DNA of 64,000 nucleotides from Dactylorhiza incarnata. Lineage: Eukaryota; Streptophyta; Magnoliopsida; Asparagales; Orchidaceae. Below the pieces are notes generated by a model that saw nothing but the letters and a program-made list of their open reading frames with translations, was not told the origin of the DNA and ran no database searches. The number at the start of each line of letters is the position of its first letter. Within the stretch, counting starts at the first letter, position 1. Of this stretch, positions 1-9,846 are shown in pieces. Location: NCBI GenBank assembly GCA_033032865.1, contig JAWHQI010000024.1, forward strand, positions 1,860,001-1,924,000, read 5' to 3'. A program made the position numbers and the translations under genes.

Positions 1-480
1 ACCACAAGAATCAAACAATCATAACATTTTTAACAAAGATCCAACAAGATCCACTTGTTTTAAACTAGATCTACATTTTTAAAATCAAAATTTTTTTTTT
101 TCAAAACCTACACCATTCATCAAAAATCAAAATGAAAACTACATTTTCCTTCTTCTCTACTATCAAAATCACAAATCCCAAAAAAATTTTGAGTTAAAAA
201 CATCAAAATCAAAAATCCATACCTTAGATCTAGGGATGTCGCCGACTTCCGACAGCCTTCCTCTCGTTTTTAACTCCAGGAAATGATGCACAATAGGGTT
301 TGACTCGGTCCACAGCCCTATTTATATTTTTGGCTGTCGCCCAGGCGACAGTGACTGTCGGAATTTTCCGACAGCTCCCATTTTGACAAAACTTCAATTT
401 TGGGTCCCTTTGATGATTTACAATAGTTATATGTCATTATTAATGCTTCACCTCATGACTTGATGACAAACCATGTGCTA
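1..480 (-). repeat. Inverted copia-type LTR fragment
   Basis: This looks like a minus-strand piece of the same LTR family as 1711-2986. Near 337-385 it has the paired inverted repeats seen in that LTR (a TGTCGCC/GGCGACA hairpin and a TGTCGGAA/TTCCGACA hairpin), in opposite orientation, next to a mirrored TATA-like stretch (about 321-331). The outer boundary is beyond the window and the inner boundary near 480 is a guess. No coding sequence is seen. Confidence 0.45.
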
Positions 481-1710
481 TTTATTTAAAAAAAATTTGA
501 CTTACATGTTTATATGATTTCATTTCCAAGCTATCATCGTATTGACACTTCTACTTAGTTGTTTAGACCATTGGAAATTGTTTTTGCATGCCTCTAAGTA
601 TGAGAAATTGTTTATCTATCATAATGAACTATCACGTTCACTTCTTTTGATCAATACATATGTCTTCTTCTTTAATATATACATGGATCATATTTGCTTT
701 AACATAATAAAATAGCACTTTTTAAATACAACTTTCACCCTTGATTTGTTAGCACAACAAAATTACACCATCTTTTGCGATTCAAGTGAATTCGGAGATC
801 CTTGGTCAATTACAAAAAAAAATATCAATATATCAAAATTAAGATATCACATCTGTGATCAAAAATTTAAAATAAAGACAAGGATACTCCACCAAGCACT
901 ACTTACCCTCCTGATAAGTCTTAATGAGCATTGTGAGGTTAAGCACCTTGGACAGAATTGTAAAGTGTCTTGTGCAAAAGAAAAATGGTTTTCTAATCAT
1001 CTTGTGCTATATCTTCAAAGTCAAAGTTGACTTTATATGCTTTTATTATGTTCTACATTTCAATGATAATGTAAATAAAATAACTTCATATGTTTGATCT
1101 AAGTATCACATGTACACATCATTATGTTATATAAATATTCATCTCATGAGAATTGGACCGAAAATATTCCATAATTCTATACACTATTGTGTCTTTCTAT
1201 GATACTTTCAAATGATCTTACTCATGTTTAAGTTATTTTCTTTCATTACTTCATATGGCTTTACCGCCACTTCATGAGTTTATTCATACTATGGCATATT
1301 CCTATTATTTCATGGACTTCAATCATTTCCACAAAAAAGTGCTTCCGCTTACTCTTTCTTTCTATACCCTATATCCATTCCCTTAAGAACTACTCTTTTA
1401 TCTAATATTAACTTTTGCTAATATCAAAAGGGGGAGAATTAAAGGTATAAAAAGAACAATCACAAATCTATTACACCTAAATATTCCACCTACACAATAC
1501 ATCATATATTTAGGGGGAGCATATATTTAGGGGGAGCATATATTTAGGGGGAGCATTCATTTAGGGGGAGCTTTCATCTAGAGGTAGATTATTTATTTTT
1601 AAGAAAAATATATCATGTTATTTTTGTGCACACACCAAAGGTTAAAATCAACAATCTAAATAGACATGATTTCTTTTTATACGGATTTGTTATTATCAAA
1701 AGGGGGAGAT
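481..1710 (+). other. 3' non-coding region of a copia (SIRE/Maximus-like) element
   Basis: AT-rich, no credible gene. Around 885-1000 it matches, in reverse orientation, sequence near 17600-17830, which belongs to a second copia-type element, so both are the non-coding stretch between pol and the 3' LTR. A short tandem repeat of a TTAGGGGGAGC-like unit occurs at about 1510-1575, and a polypurine tract (AAAAGGGGGAGAT, 1698-1710) abuts the LTR start, as expected for plus-strand priming. Confidence 0.6.
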
Positions 1711-1854
1711 TGTTGGAGCATGCGTTTCGCACTCCTCCGGTTTGATAATAACAAAGTCCCGTTTGTATTTGATTCTATTTTTATTAATGGTGTGCAGATA
1801 ACAGGTATGCGATGCTCACATTTCTGCTGGAGCTAAAATTGAATGTGGGAAAAT

Positions 1855-2192
1855 TTCACTGTCGGAAAATTCCGACAGCCACTGTCGCCCAGGCGACAGC
1901 AGAGAAGTTACAACTACTTCCCTCCACGGCAGATCGACGAAAGGCAGTTTTGAGCTGTCGGAAATCCGACAGCGATGTCGCCCAGGCGACAGCTCGGAGG
2001 TTACAACAACTGCCCACGACTCCACCCACGACTCCACCCACGACCGGCAGTTTTGCACTGTCGGAAATCCGACATCGATGTCGCCCAGGCGACAGCTCGA
2101 CGGTTACAGCAACTGCCCGCACGACGGCACTCCAGCGGCAGTTTAGCGCTGTCGGAAAATTCCGACAGTCACTGTCGCCCAGGCGACAGTGA
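1855..2192. repeat. Array of paired palindromes upstream of the LTR TATA box
   Basis: Four units at roughly 95-100 bp spacing each hold two inverted repeats: TGTCGGAA(AT)TTCCGACA or a shorter TGTCGGAAATCCGACA, then CTGTCGCCCAGGCGACAG. The last unit ends a few bases before the TATA box. The position suggests an enhancer-like module; function is inferred. Confidence 0.75.
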
Positions 2193-2197
2193 ATTTC

Positions 2198-2204
2198 TAT
2201 AAAT
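2198..2204 (+). promoter_or_regulatory. LTR TATA box
   Basis: TATAAAT directly downstream of the palindrome array, in the middle of the LTR where a U3 promoter belongs. Confidence 0.65.
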
Positions 2205-2986
2205 TGGTTCCTTTGGTTCGTGCATTCCAAGCTTTTGAGAATTCCAGTCCCTTCCTGAGTGCATACGAACCAGAGAGCTCCAGAACCTCCTCAACTCCCA
2301 TTTGTGCAAAGAAGGATTGAAGATTGAAGACGAGATCGGGCGCGCTTCTACATCATCAATCATCTCGAGGCTTCAACAATCCGTTCAGAGATCTGATTTT
2401 CTAGGGAGTTGTTCTTTTCATATTGTATTCTCATTCACATACTTTTCATTTTGTATTGGTAGAGAAATCATCGTCTTGCGTGCGGCGTCTAAGTCCTTGT
2501 GCGGCTTAGGGGAAAATCGCTTCCTTGTGCGGAGCGTCCAAGTCCTTGCGTGGCTTGTTGGGAAATCGTGGCCTTGTGTGCTACGTCTAGATCTTGGGAA
2601 GATCTAGAGGATAGGCTTGGGCTTGGTCTTGGGAGAGACAAGCGATAGCCTTCCGATCCTTGGGAGAAGGATTGGTAAACCAAAATTGTAGAATTTTTTA
2701 TTAATATAATTGTGCCTTGATCTTAAGCATTGTTAAGATCATTTTTATTGTACTTAAATTTCATGATTAATATAATTATGTCTTTTTCTTTAATTACATA
2801 TTTGATGGCATAATCTTTATCTTAGAAATTTGTGTTTTGGTTTAATACTAAAATTGCATTGGTTTGAAAGTATTTAGAAGTAATTTTTTAGTAAAGTAAA
2901 ATCTCTTTAAAAATTACTAAGTAAAAATTTAATTTTTAAACACACCCTTATTCACCCCCCCTCTAAGGGCGTTATACGATCCAACA

Positions 2987-3519
2987 CAGAGAGCCGTCAG
3001 GAAAGAGGACGTAAGGAAACAATATATGTTACCTGACAGGGTAACATGCCAGTCCGAAGGAACCATCGCAGGAGGACTCAGGCGGAGGAGATCCCTTTAT
3101 ACCATGATCTGTATCAAGTAGAGGGGCATGAGACGATGGCTTGCCCAGACTTCTAGGAAGCTAGGAGGAGGCTAGCATCCGGAGAGGGAGGAGGAGAGCA
3201 ACAGAGAGAGGAAGCCCCTGTTGGGCCAGTGGCAGTACAAGCCCCAGCTCGAAGGAGGAACGAGGATCAAATCGACTAGGGAGGTCGAGGAGAAGTTCTC
3301 TAAGAAGGAGGAGGAGCAGCAGTAAGGGTGATCCATGGGGGAGCAGAGCTAGGAGCTTCCTGCAAGGGTAGTATCCATCAAATCTACCGCAGGAGCGTCG
3401 CCTTGACCTCACAGACACCGCCCTCGTTGGAAGAAATCCCTTTCTCAGAGGAGGACATGTTAGGGAATGATAATCCCTTCCATAATGCCCTCATAATCCA
3501 AGTAGCTGTGGAGGAATTC
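2987..3519 (+). pseudogene. Tat-A gypsy gag C-terminal remnant
   Basis: Translated pieces in shifting frames resemble the C-terminal part of a Tat-lineage gag. A degenerate zinc-knuckle region is read near 3098-3150 (tyrosine and phenylalanine now stand where cysteines are usual; a GHET-x-x-C stretch remains), followed by basic and Glu-rich sequence. It contains several stops. The reading frame ends in an EEF segment at 3511-3519 that resumes as TIDRILVDNG at 4481 once the MITE at 3520-4473 is removed. Upstream gag is displaced by the copia LTR ending at 2986. Confidence 0.6.
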
Positions 3520-4473
3520 CAAGGTTTTGAAAACCGGACCGGACATCAAACCGGCGGAGGGAAAGGTTCAAGGTTGAACCGGTCCAACCGGTTTAACCGG
3601 GGTCGAACCGTTATATATATATAAATATAAATATATATATATTGGAAAATAAAAATAATTAGCATTATATTGAAAAATTGTTTATAAATTGGTATTTTAA
3701 TATTTTATTATCATTATATTGTGTTAGAAATAAAAGTGACGTATTCATTATCATTATTTTCGTATACCTTTAAGACTTCGTTTGGTACAGTATTTTTGCT
3801 AATAGAATAGATGGTTGGCATGACAACGATTAAAACCACAATCGAGAAAACAAAAATAGTTTTGACTTTTGATTTTTGAACATAAAAGTGAATGAAGTTT
3901 CTTAGATAAGGTCGAGCGTTCAAGAACGAACGACGGTTCATAACCACCGCATTTATGATCGTCACCGCCGTGTCAAACGGAGTCTAAATTTTATTTGAAC
4001 GATAGATATATGTATATATTACAAATATATCGTAAACTTTAATTTTTAAAAGATAATTTAATATGTTAATATAATAATATATCAAAAAGATATTTAAATT
4101 ATATTTATATAAATGTGTATATTAATTAAATTAATTTATTTTATATATACGTTAATATTTATATGTATATAATATATTGTAAACTAAAACAACAAGAATC
4201 AATTGGTCTGGTGGTCGAATCTTCCAATAATCTGGAGTTGGCGTGAGTTCGAAACCTGTTGGCTGCGCATTTTCTGTTGTTAAACTTTTGGGCCTTGGCC
4301 CGTCCGGTTACTTAAAACCGTGCCCGGTTCACGGCGCACCGGTCTGCCCGCCCGGTTCTGCGGTTCCAGAGCGGTCCGCGGATGGCACCGGTTTCTCACC
4401 TGGACCGGACCGGCTGGTTGTCCGGTCCGCGGTCTGACCGGTCGGACCGGCCGGTCCGGTCCGGTTTTCATTG
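3520..4473. mobile_element. Non-autonomous hAT-type element (MITE), about 0.95 kb
   Basis: Ends are inverted copies: TGAAAACCGGACCGGAC begins at 3528 and its exact complement ends at 4470, with the extreme ends reading CAAGG... and ...CATTG. Flanks share GGAATTC (3513-3519 and 4474-4480), extendable to an 8-bp duplication with one mismatch, which suits hAT. Subterminal regions are rich in CCGGT repeats and the middle is AT-rich. No transposase is encoded. Removing it restores the reading frame of the gypsy gag-protease around it, which supports these boundaries. Confidence 0.75.
4204..4256 (+). promoter_or_regulatory. tRNA-like pol III A/B-box pair inside the MITE
   Basis: TGGTCTGGTGG (4204-4214) resembles an A box and GAGTTCGAAACC (4245-4256) a B box, about 31 bp apart as in tRNA genes or tRNA-derived SINEs. 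No cloverleaf or poly(A) tail is evident. It could be a SINE scrap within the MITE or chance. Confidence 0.35.
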
Positions 4474-5204
4474 GGAATTCACCATCGACCGAATCCTGGT
4501 GGACAACGGGAGCTCGGTAAACGTCATCTTCAAAAAGACGTTCAACGGGTTGGGAGTCGAGGAAGGAAGGGTGGCGGCTTCGGATGGTCCCCTCTTTGGC
4601 TTCTCGGGAGAGAAGAAAGAGGTGGGGGAGGAGTCAATCTGCTAGTAACACTCGGTGGAACCTCAATCAAGTGTCGATTTATCATCGTTGATGCCCCGAG
4701 CTGCTACAATGCGATCTTCGGGAGGCCGCTCATCACCTTCTTCAAGGCCGTCACATCATCCTACCACTGATGTTTAAAGTACTGCTAAGGGGATATCCCC
4801 GTGAGGATTAGGAGCGATCCAAGAACTGCCCGTGAGTGCTATCACAACGCAGTCAGCATCATCAACAAGATGGAGGATGCAGAGGAGATGGAGAAGGTGC
4901 TGGAAGGTATGGCGAGGATAGAAGCTGCAGAAGAAGTGGAAGAGATTGAATACTCTCAGAAGCCAGAGAGCCCGGGTTGCTAAAGATTGGAGGATCCCTG
5001 AAAACCGATGAGAATATAGAGTTGGCGATATGCTTGCAAAAGAATGTCGACATCTTCGCATGGAGCGCCTTAGAGATGTCAGGAATTGACATGGAAGTTG
5101 TATGTCATCGCCTCAATCTGGACCCCGCAGTCAAGCCCATCCGACAAAAGAAGAGGTCATGTTCCACTGCATTAACTGGGCCCATTAAAGAGTAGGCGAG
5201 GAAG
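4474..5204 (+). pseudogene. Tat-A gypsy protease and start of reverse transcriptase
   Basis: The frame from about 4480 reads FTIDRILVDNGSSVNVIF, a retropepsin with the DNGSS active-site form usual in Tat elements. After frame changes it continues through an acidic linker (ARIEAAEEVEEIE at about 4910) and, in another frame, LKIGG...KNVDIFAWSALEMSG followed by the start of the RT domain (VVCHRLNLDPAVKPIRQKKR, about 5095-5150). Several frameshifts and stops make it non-functional. It is cut at 5204 by the gypsy element 5205-14907; the RT resumes at 14908 (LLEADFVLEIQYLGWVSNV). Homologous to the pol of Tat-B at 36226-39430 in this window. Confidence 0.8.
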
Positions 5205-5588
5205 TGTAACAACCCACATTTTAAACAAAAAGGGTATAATTAGTGATTTCAAAATTTTGCCCTCCTATAATTGTCTAACTGTGGTTTGTTCGTGATTTTC
5301 GGTGCCGCTCCTCGATTTAATTGGTGGGATCACGCAAAGCCCTCTCCGATTTAGGGTTTTTCGTCACCCGAGCGCCGCCAAGTCCCCGATCCTTCGTGGT
5401 ATCTCTTCTCCCCTCACTTTCGAGGGAGGAAATTCCTAAACCCTCGTTATTTAAATTCCGCGTCGTAGAATGCATGTTGTTGGAACCTTAGTTTTTGATT
5501 TGAGTCGTGATCCATCTTTATATTTATTCTGTGATCGACGAAATCCCATTAAGACAGGAGACAAGAGAAAACTATACAAGTTCTCTGG

Positions 5589-5670
5589 GTTCGACGAACG
5601 CCTTCCTGCGTTCGACGAACGACATGCTCTCTGCGTTCGACGAACGACCTTCCATCTGCGTTCGACGAAC
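5589..5670. repeat. Four copies of the palindrome GTTCGACGAAC
   Basis: Perfect 11-bp interrupted palindromes at 5589, 5610, 5635 and 5660 (spacing 21-25 bp), with a decayed copy near 5728. The array is repeated, partly eroded, in the other LTR (about 8519-8660). It lies upstream of the TATA box. A protein-binding enhancer array is a reasonable inference. Confidence 0.75.
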
Positions 5671-6059
5671 AGCTCATTATCTCAGCGGTTGACGATCCAG
5701 CCCGTCTCAGCGGTCGACGAAAATCTGCGTTCGACGAATCTTCAGCAGAAGCTCAGAACGACGAATTAAATGTTCAGATCGACGATCTTCAAGCTCAGAT
5801 CGACGAAATATTATCTGATATTATAATATCTCATTTCTTAGCTCGGCTAATATTATTATATCTGATATATTTTGATTAAATTATATATTGCTGCCCTTCT
5901 GTAGCATTAAATATTATAGCCGTTGGCAGAAACATTAAATGTTATAGCCGTTGCAGAAAAGCTAAAGACGGCAATTTATCTTCTCGAGGAAATTAAAGAG
6001 ACATTATCTCTTTCCTTTGTAGGGCAAGAATTCAAATAGCCCAAAATCCTTCTCCAGAT

Positions 6060-6067
6060 TATATATA
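6060..6067 (+). promoter_or_regulatory. LTR TATA box
   Basis: TATATATA, followed by a GA-rich leader; the same arrangement occurs in the 3' LTR near 8988-8996. Confidence 0.5.
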
Positions 6068-6923
6068 CAGAGAGAAGAGCAGAGAAGAAAAAGAGAGAAG
6101 GAATAAGGCAGAACCAGAACAGGAAGAAGGAAATATACAGAAATACAGAGAAGCAAAAAGAAGCAGCACATATACAGAGTTCTTGATAAGAACAACATAT
6201 TTTATTTATCTTCTTTTTGCTAACTCTTCTCTGCAGAACATCTTCATCCCGAGACACCAATCAAGATCATTTGCTCAGGGATCTTAACTGCAGAAGAAGA
6301 AAAGAGTTACAACATCCAAAAGAAGAAGCTTCCTCACCTGAACATCAACACTAATCAAATCAGGGGGAGCTCTTCAACATCATCAAGATCCATTCTCAAC
6401 AACCCATCAGGATCTCTAAAGTCTTCTCAGAAAGAGAAGAATAACATATTCTTTTCCCTTAACATCTTGTATAAAGGGTTATAACTCCCTTCAAAAGTTA
6501 CAGCCATTGGTGGCAGGGCACCTGATCAAAAACCTGTAGTTGGGTTAGAGCACCTGATCAAAAGCTCACTTGGTGTGTGGACACCTGATCAAAACTCCCT
6601 TGGTGGTAGGGCACCTGATCAAAAACTTGTAGTGGATTCCTACCAAGTGTGGTAGAAGAGTAGATGTACCCAGCTTGATTGGGGAACTACTATATTTCCT
6701 TGTGTCGTATGTAATGCTTGTCTATTTTCTGTGATGTGCTGATATCTGTGATTTGTTTGTGTTTGTATTTCATAACTCACTTAACTACACATATTTTTAT
6801 ATATCACTATTTTGAAATAACCCAAAAAGTTTTAATTTAAGAACTAACCTCCCTTTCAATTGGTATCAAAGCGTGGTTGATTATATCAATCACTTTCAAT
6901 TGATATTCAATTGAATTTTCAAT

Positions 6924-6934
6924 TGGTATCAGAG
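6924..6934 (+). other. Primer binding site, initiator tRNA-Met
   Basis: TGGTATCAGAG starts two bases after the 5' LTR and complements the 3' end of plant initiator tRNA-Met. It marks the start of minus-strand DNA synthesis. Confidence 0.85.
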
Positions 6935-7022
6935 GGTAGTTGATTTTATATACATGCTAACACCTGAATCATAAATATCAATTAGTTCTTAAGATTTTTT
7001 TAAAAGGTTTTTCTAAAAACTA

Positions 7023-7843
7023 ATGGCTCAAGTAGAATTTTCAATCACAAATCCACCAATCTGTAATCTAAATAGATTCTCTTTATGGCAAGCTAGAATC
7101 AGATTATATATGAATGTAATAGATGAAGAAATTATAATTCCATTTTGACAGGACCTCCATCTTCACAAACATCAACAGATGCTCAAGGGAAGCTGAAAAG
7201 TGCTGATGCAAAGGCTATGGACATATTAGCTCAATCAATGTCAAATGACATTCATCAAAAAGTTGCTGACTACACTTCAGCAAGAGCAATCTGGAACTCC
7301 CTCACAAGGATGGTAACTGAACCTTCTTTCACTAACTGTATTTATGATGCAGAACCATCGTCATATAGTTTAAGTGAAGAAGAAGAAGAACAAAAGGCCA
7401 GAGAATTCTACATGTTGGCCATATATGGCTCAAACCACCACTCAGATGCAGAATCTGAATCTAATGAAAATAAGGTAACTGAGGTAACTTCAAATTTTAA
7501 TTTTACCTCCTATCAATTCAAATCTGTTTTCAAATTACCATATACAGATTTAATAGAACCTGAGAAAGAAATAAAATCTCTCAAAACAGAGTTAACAAAA
7601 ATAAATAATTTGACTTCTGAAAATAATAAACTTAAAGAAAATTTGAAAAACTCAGAAGAACAAATTATTTCTTTAAAAATTAAGTTAATTAGGGCTGAAA
7701 AGTTTAAACAATCTTTTAAGGAAAAAGAAATAATTTATGTTCAACAAAATCAGAAAAAAATTTCAAATTTATATTTTAATGAGATAAAAAGGCCAATATA
7801 TCTAATTATAAGGCATTTTTTTATCTATTTTAAACTTTTATAA
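7023..7843 (+). pseudogene. Copia gag with coiled-coil tail, frameshifted
   Basis: An ATG at 7023 opens MAQVEFSITNPPICNLNRF...LWQARIRLYMNVIDEE, a copia gag N-terminus. That frame stops near 7148 and the protein continues in another frame (about 7145-7843). There, AKAMDILAQSMSNDIHQKVA and ARAIWNSLTRM match the UBN2-type gag core, and a Lys/Glu/Leu-rich coiled coil follows (about 7560-7750). No CX2CX4HX4C zinc knuckle is seen. The long coiled coil is typical of SIRE/Maximus-type gag. Non-functional as it stands. Confidence 0.75.
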
Positions 7844-8406
7844 TTAAATAAGCAGTTATATGATTCATTGAAATTTCCTATCTTAAAAACAAAGTCAGAT
7901 AACTTCAATGTTCTTACAGACTTTCTCCAAAATCATGTTGAGCATTCTACTCAGATTGCATAGATCAGAAATGATCAGGGCACTGAGTGTGAGTCTCTTC
8001 TGATTAAGGGGATTCTATAGAAGGAAGGTATCAGACAATGTTTTTCTGATCTTAAAATTCCTTAGAATCTATTAACAGCTATAGCAATTCATCATATTAT
8101 TAAAATCCTATTAAAACAAAATCTAGGAATCAGAAATTGCTTAAATGTTTTTTAAAAAAGAAGAAGAAGAAATTTAGAATTTTAAAGAAGAAGAAATAAT
8201 ATAATTTATGATAAAACATTTTCAAAAGAACAATAAATTTTTCTATCTATTTTTATTCTGCACATCTCCTCTAAGCTTTATATTTCTAACTGTTATGCTT
8301 GCAATTATTCTATTTTTTTATGCCTAGTATCCTAAACCAAATAGGGGGAGATTGTTAGAACCTAGACTTGATTTGGATTAGGATCCCAACTCAAATAGGG
8401 GGAGAT
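7844..8406 (+). other. Non-coding interior and duplicated polypurine/LTR-start segment
   Basis: No gene is seen. At 8338-8410 the purine tract plus LTR start occurs twice: AAATAGGGGGAGATTGTT at about 8338 is followed by about 35 bp of LTR-start-like sequence (AGAACCTAGACTTGATTTGG...), then the tract repeats at about 8393 and the true LTR starts at 8407. Confidence 0.65.
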
Positions 8407-9846
8407 TGTTGAAACCTTAGGTTTTGATTTGAGTCGTGATCCATCTTTATATTTATTCTGTGATCGACGAAATTCCATTAAGGCAGGAGACAAGAGAAAA
8501 CTATACAAGTTCTCTGGATTCGACGAACGCTTCCTGCGTTCGACGAACGACATGCTCTCTGCGTTCGACAAACGACCTTCTATCTGCGCTCGACGAACAA
8601 CTCAATATCTCAGCGGTCGACGATCCAGCCCGTCTCAACGGTCGACAAAAATCCGCGTTTGACGAATCTTCAGCAGAAGCTCAGAACGACGAATTAAATG
8701 TTCAGATTGACGATCTTCAAGCTCAGATCGACGAAATATTATCTGCTATTATAATATCTCATTTCTTAGCTCGGCTAATATTATTATATCTGATATATTT
8801 TGATTAAATTATATATTGCTGCCCTTCAGTAGCATTAAATATTATAGTCGTTGGCAGAAGCATTAAATGTTATAGCCGTTGCAGAAAAGCTAAAGACGAC
8901 AATTTATCTTCTCGAGGAAATTAAAGAGACATTATCTCTTTCCTTTGTAGAGCAAGAATTCAAATCAGCCCAAAAGCCTTCTCCAGATTATATATACAGA
9001 GAGAAGAGCAGAGAAGAAAAGGAGAGAAGGAATAAGGCAGAAACAGAACAGGAAGAAGGAAATATACAGAAATACAGAGAAGCAAAAAGAAGCAGCACAT
9101 ATACAGAGTTCTTGATAAGAACAACATATTTTATTTATCTTCTTTTGCTAACTCTTCTCTGCAGAACATCTTCATCCTGAGACACCAATCAAGATCATTT
9201 GCTCAGGGATCTTAACTGCAGAAGAAGAAAAGAGTTACAACATCCAAAAGAAGAAGCTTCCTCACCTGAACATCAACACTAATCAAATCAGGGAGAGCTC
9301 TTCAACATCATCAAGATCCATTCTCAACAACCCATCAGGATCTCTAGAGTCTTCTCAGAAAGAGAAGAACAACATATTTTTCCCTTTCCATCTTGTATAA
9401 AGGGTTATACCTCCCTTCAAAAGTTACAACCATTGGTGGCAGGGCACCTGGTCAAAAACCTGTAGTTGGGTTAGAGCACCTGATCAAAAGCTCACTTGGT
9501 GTGTGGACACCTGATCAAAACTCCCTTGGTGGCAGGGCACCTGATCAAAAACCTATAGTGGATTTCTACAAAGTGTGGTAGAAGAGTAGATGTACCCAGG
9601 TTTATTGGGGAACTACTATATTTCCTTGTGTCGTCTGTAATGCTTGTCTATTTTCTGTGATGTGCTGATATCTGTGATTTGTTTGTGTTTGTATTTCATA
9701 ACTCACTTAACTACACATATTTTTATATATCACTATTTTGAAATAACCCAAAAAGTTTTAATTTAAGAACTAACCTCACTTTCAGTTGGTATCAAAGCGT
9801 GGTTGATTATATCAATCACTTTCAACTGATATTCAATTGACTTTCA
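8407..9846 (+). repeat. 3' LTR of the gag-only copia element
   Basis: Begins TGTTGAAACC (one change from the 5' LTR) and ends CTTTCA before the CATGT duplication. Very similar to 5478-6921, with scattered substitutions. Confidence 0.85.

Larger units (their letters stand above)
1711..2986 (+). repeat. 3' LTR of a copia (SIRE/Maximus-like) retrotransposon
   Basis: Starts TGTTGGAGCA right after a polypurine tract and ends GATCCAACA, so it has TG...CA ends with a short terminal inverted repeat TGTTGG/CCAACA. It is about 1.28 kb long. It contains an array of paired hairpins (1855-2192), a TATA box (2198-2204) and a C-run near its end (about 2955), all typical of these LTRs. The rest of the element is upstream, mostly outside the window. 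It is inserted in a Tat-type gag remnant. Confidence 0.8.
5478..6921 (+). repeat. 5' LTR of the gag-only copia element
   Basis: Begins TGTTGGAACC and ends TTTTCA. Near its end are four copies of ACCTGATCAAAA (about 6519-6624) and an internal ATTGGTATCAAAGCG that imitates a primer binding site (about 6860). The true PBS lies just outside. Confidence 0.85.
5478..9846 (+). mobile_element. Non-autonomous Ty1/copia element with gag only
   Basis: LTRs of 1444 bp (5478-6921) and 1440 bp (8407-9846), TSD CATGT on both sides (5473-5477; 9847-9851). The other LTR of the host element keeps the unoccupied site at about 13079-13084. A PBS matching initiator tRNA-Met follows the 5' LTR, and a purine tract (ATAGGGGGAGAT) precedes the 3' LTR. 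The 1.5 kb interior holds a damaged gag with a coiled-coil tail and no protease, integrase or RT, so it is a gag-only, SIRE-like derivative. Confidence 0.9.

Noticed and set aside
4196..4262. Functional tRNA gene
   Set aside because: A- and B-box-like words are present but no acceptor stem or anticodon arm can be drawn.
7145..7843. Independent host gene for a coiled-coil protein
   Set aside because: It is the continuation of copia gag from 7023 in another frame, flanked by PBS and LTRs.
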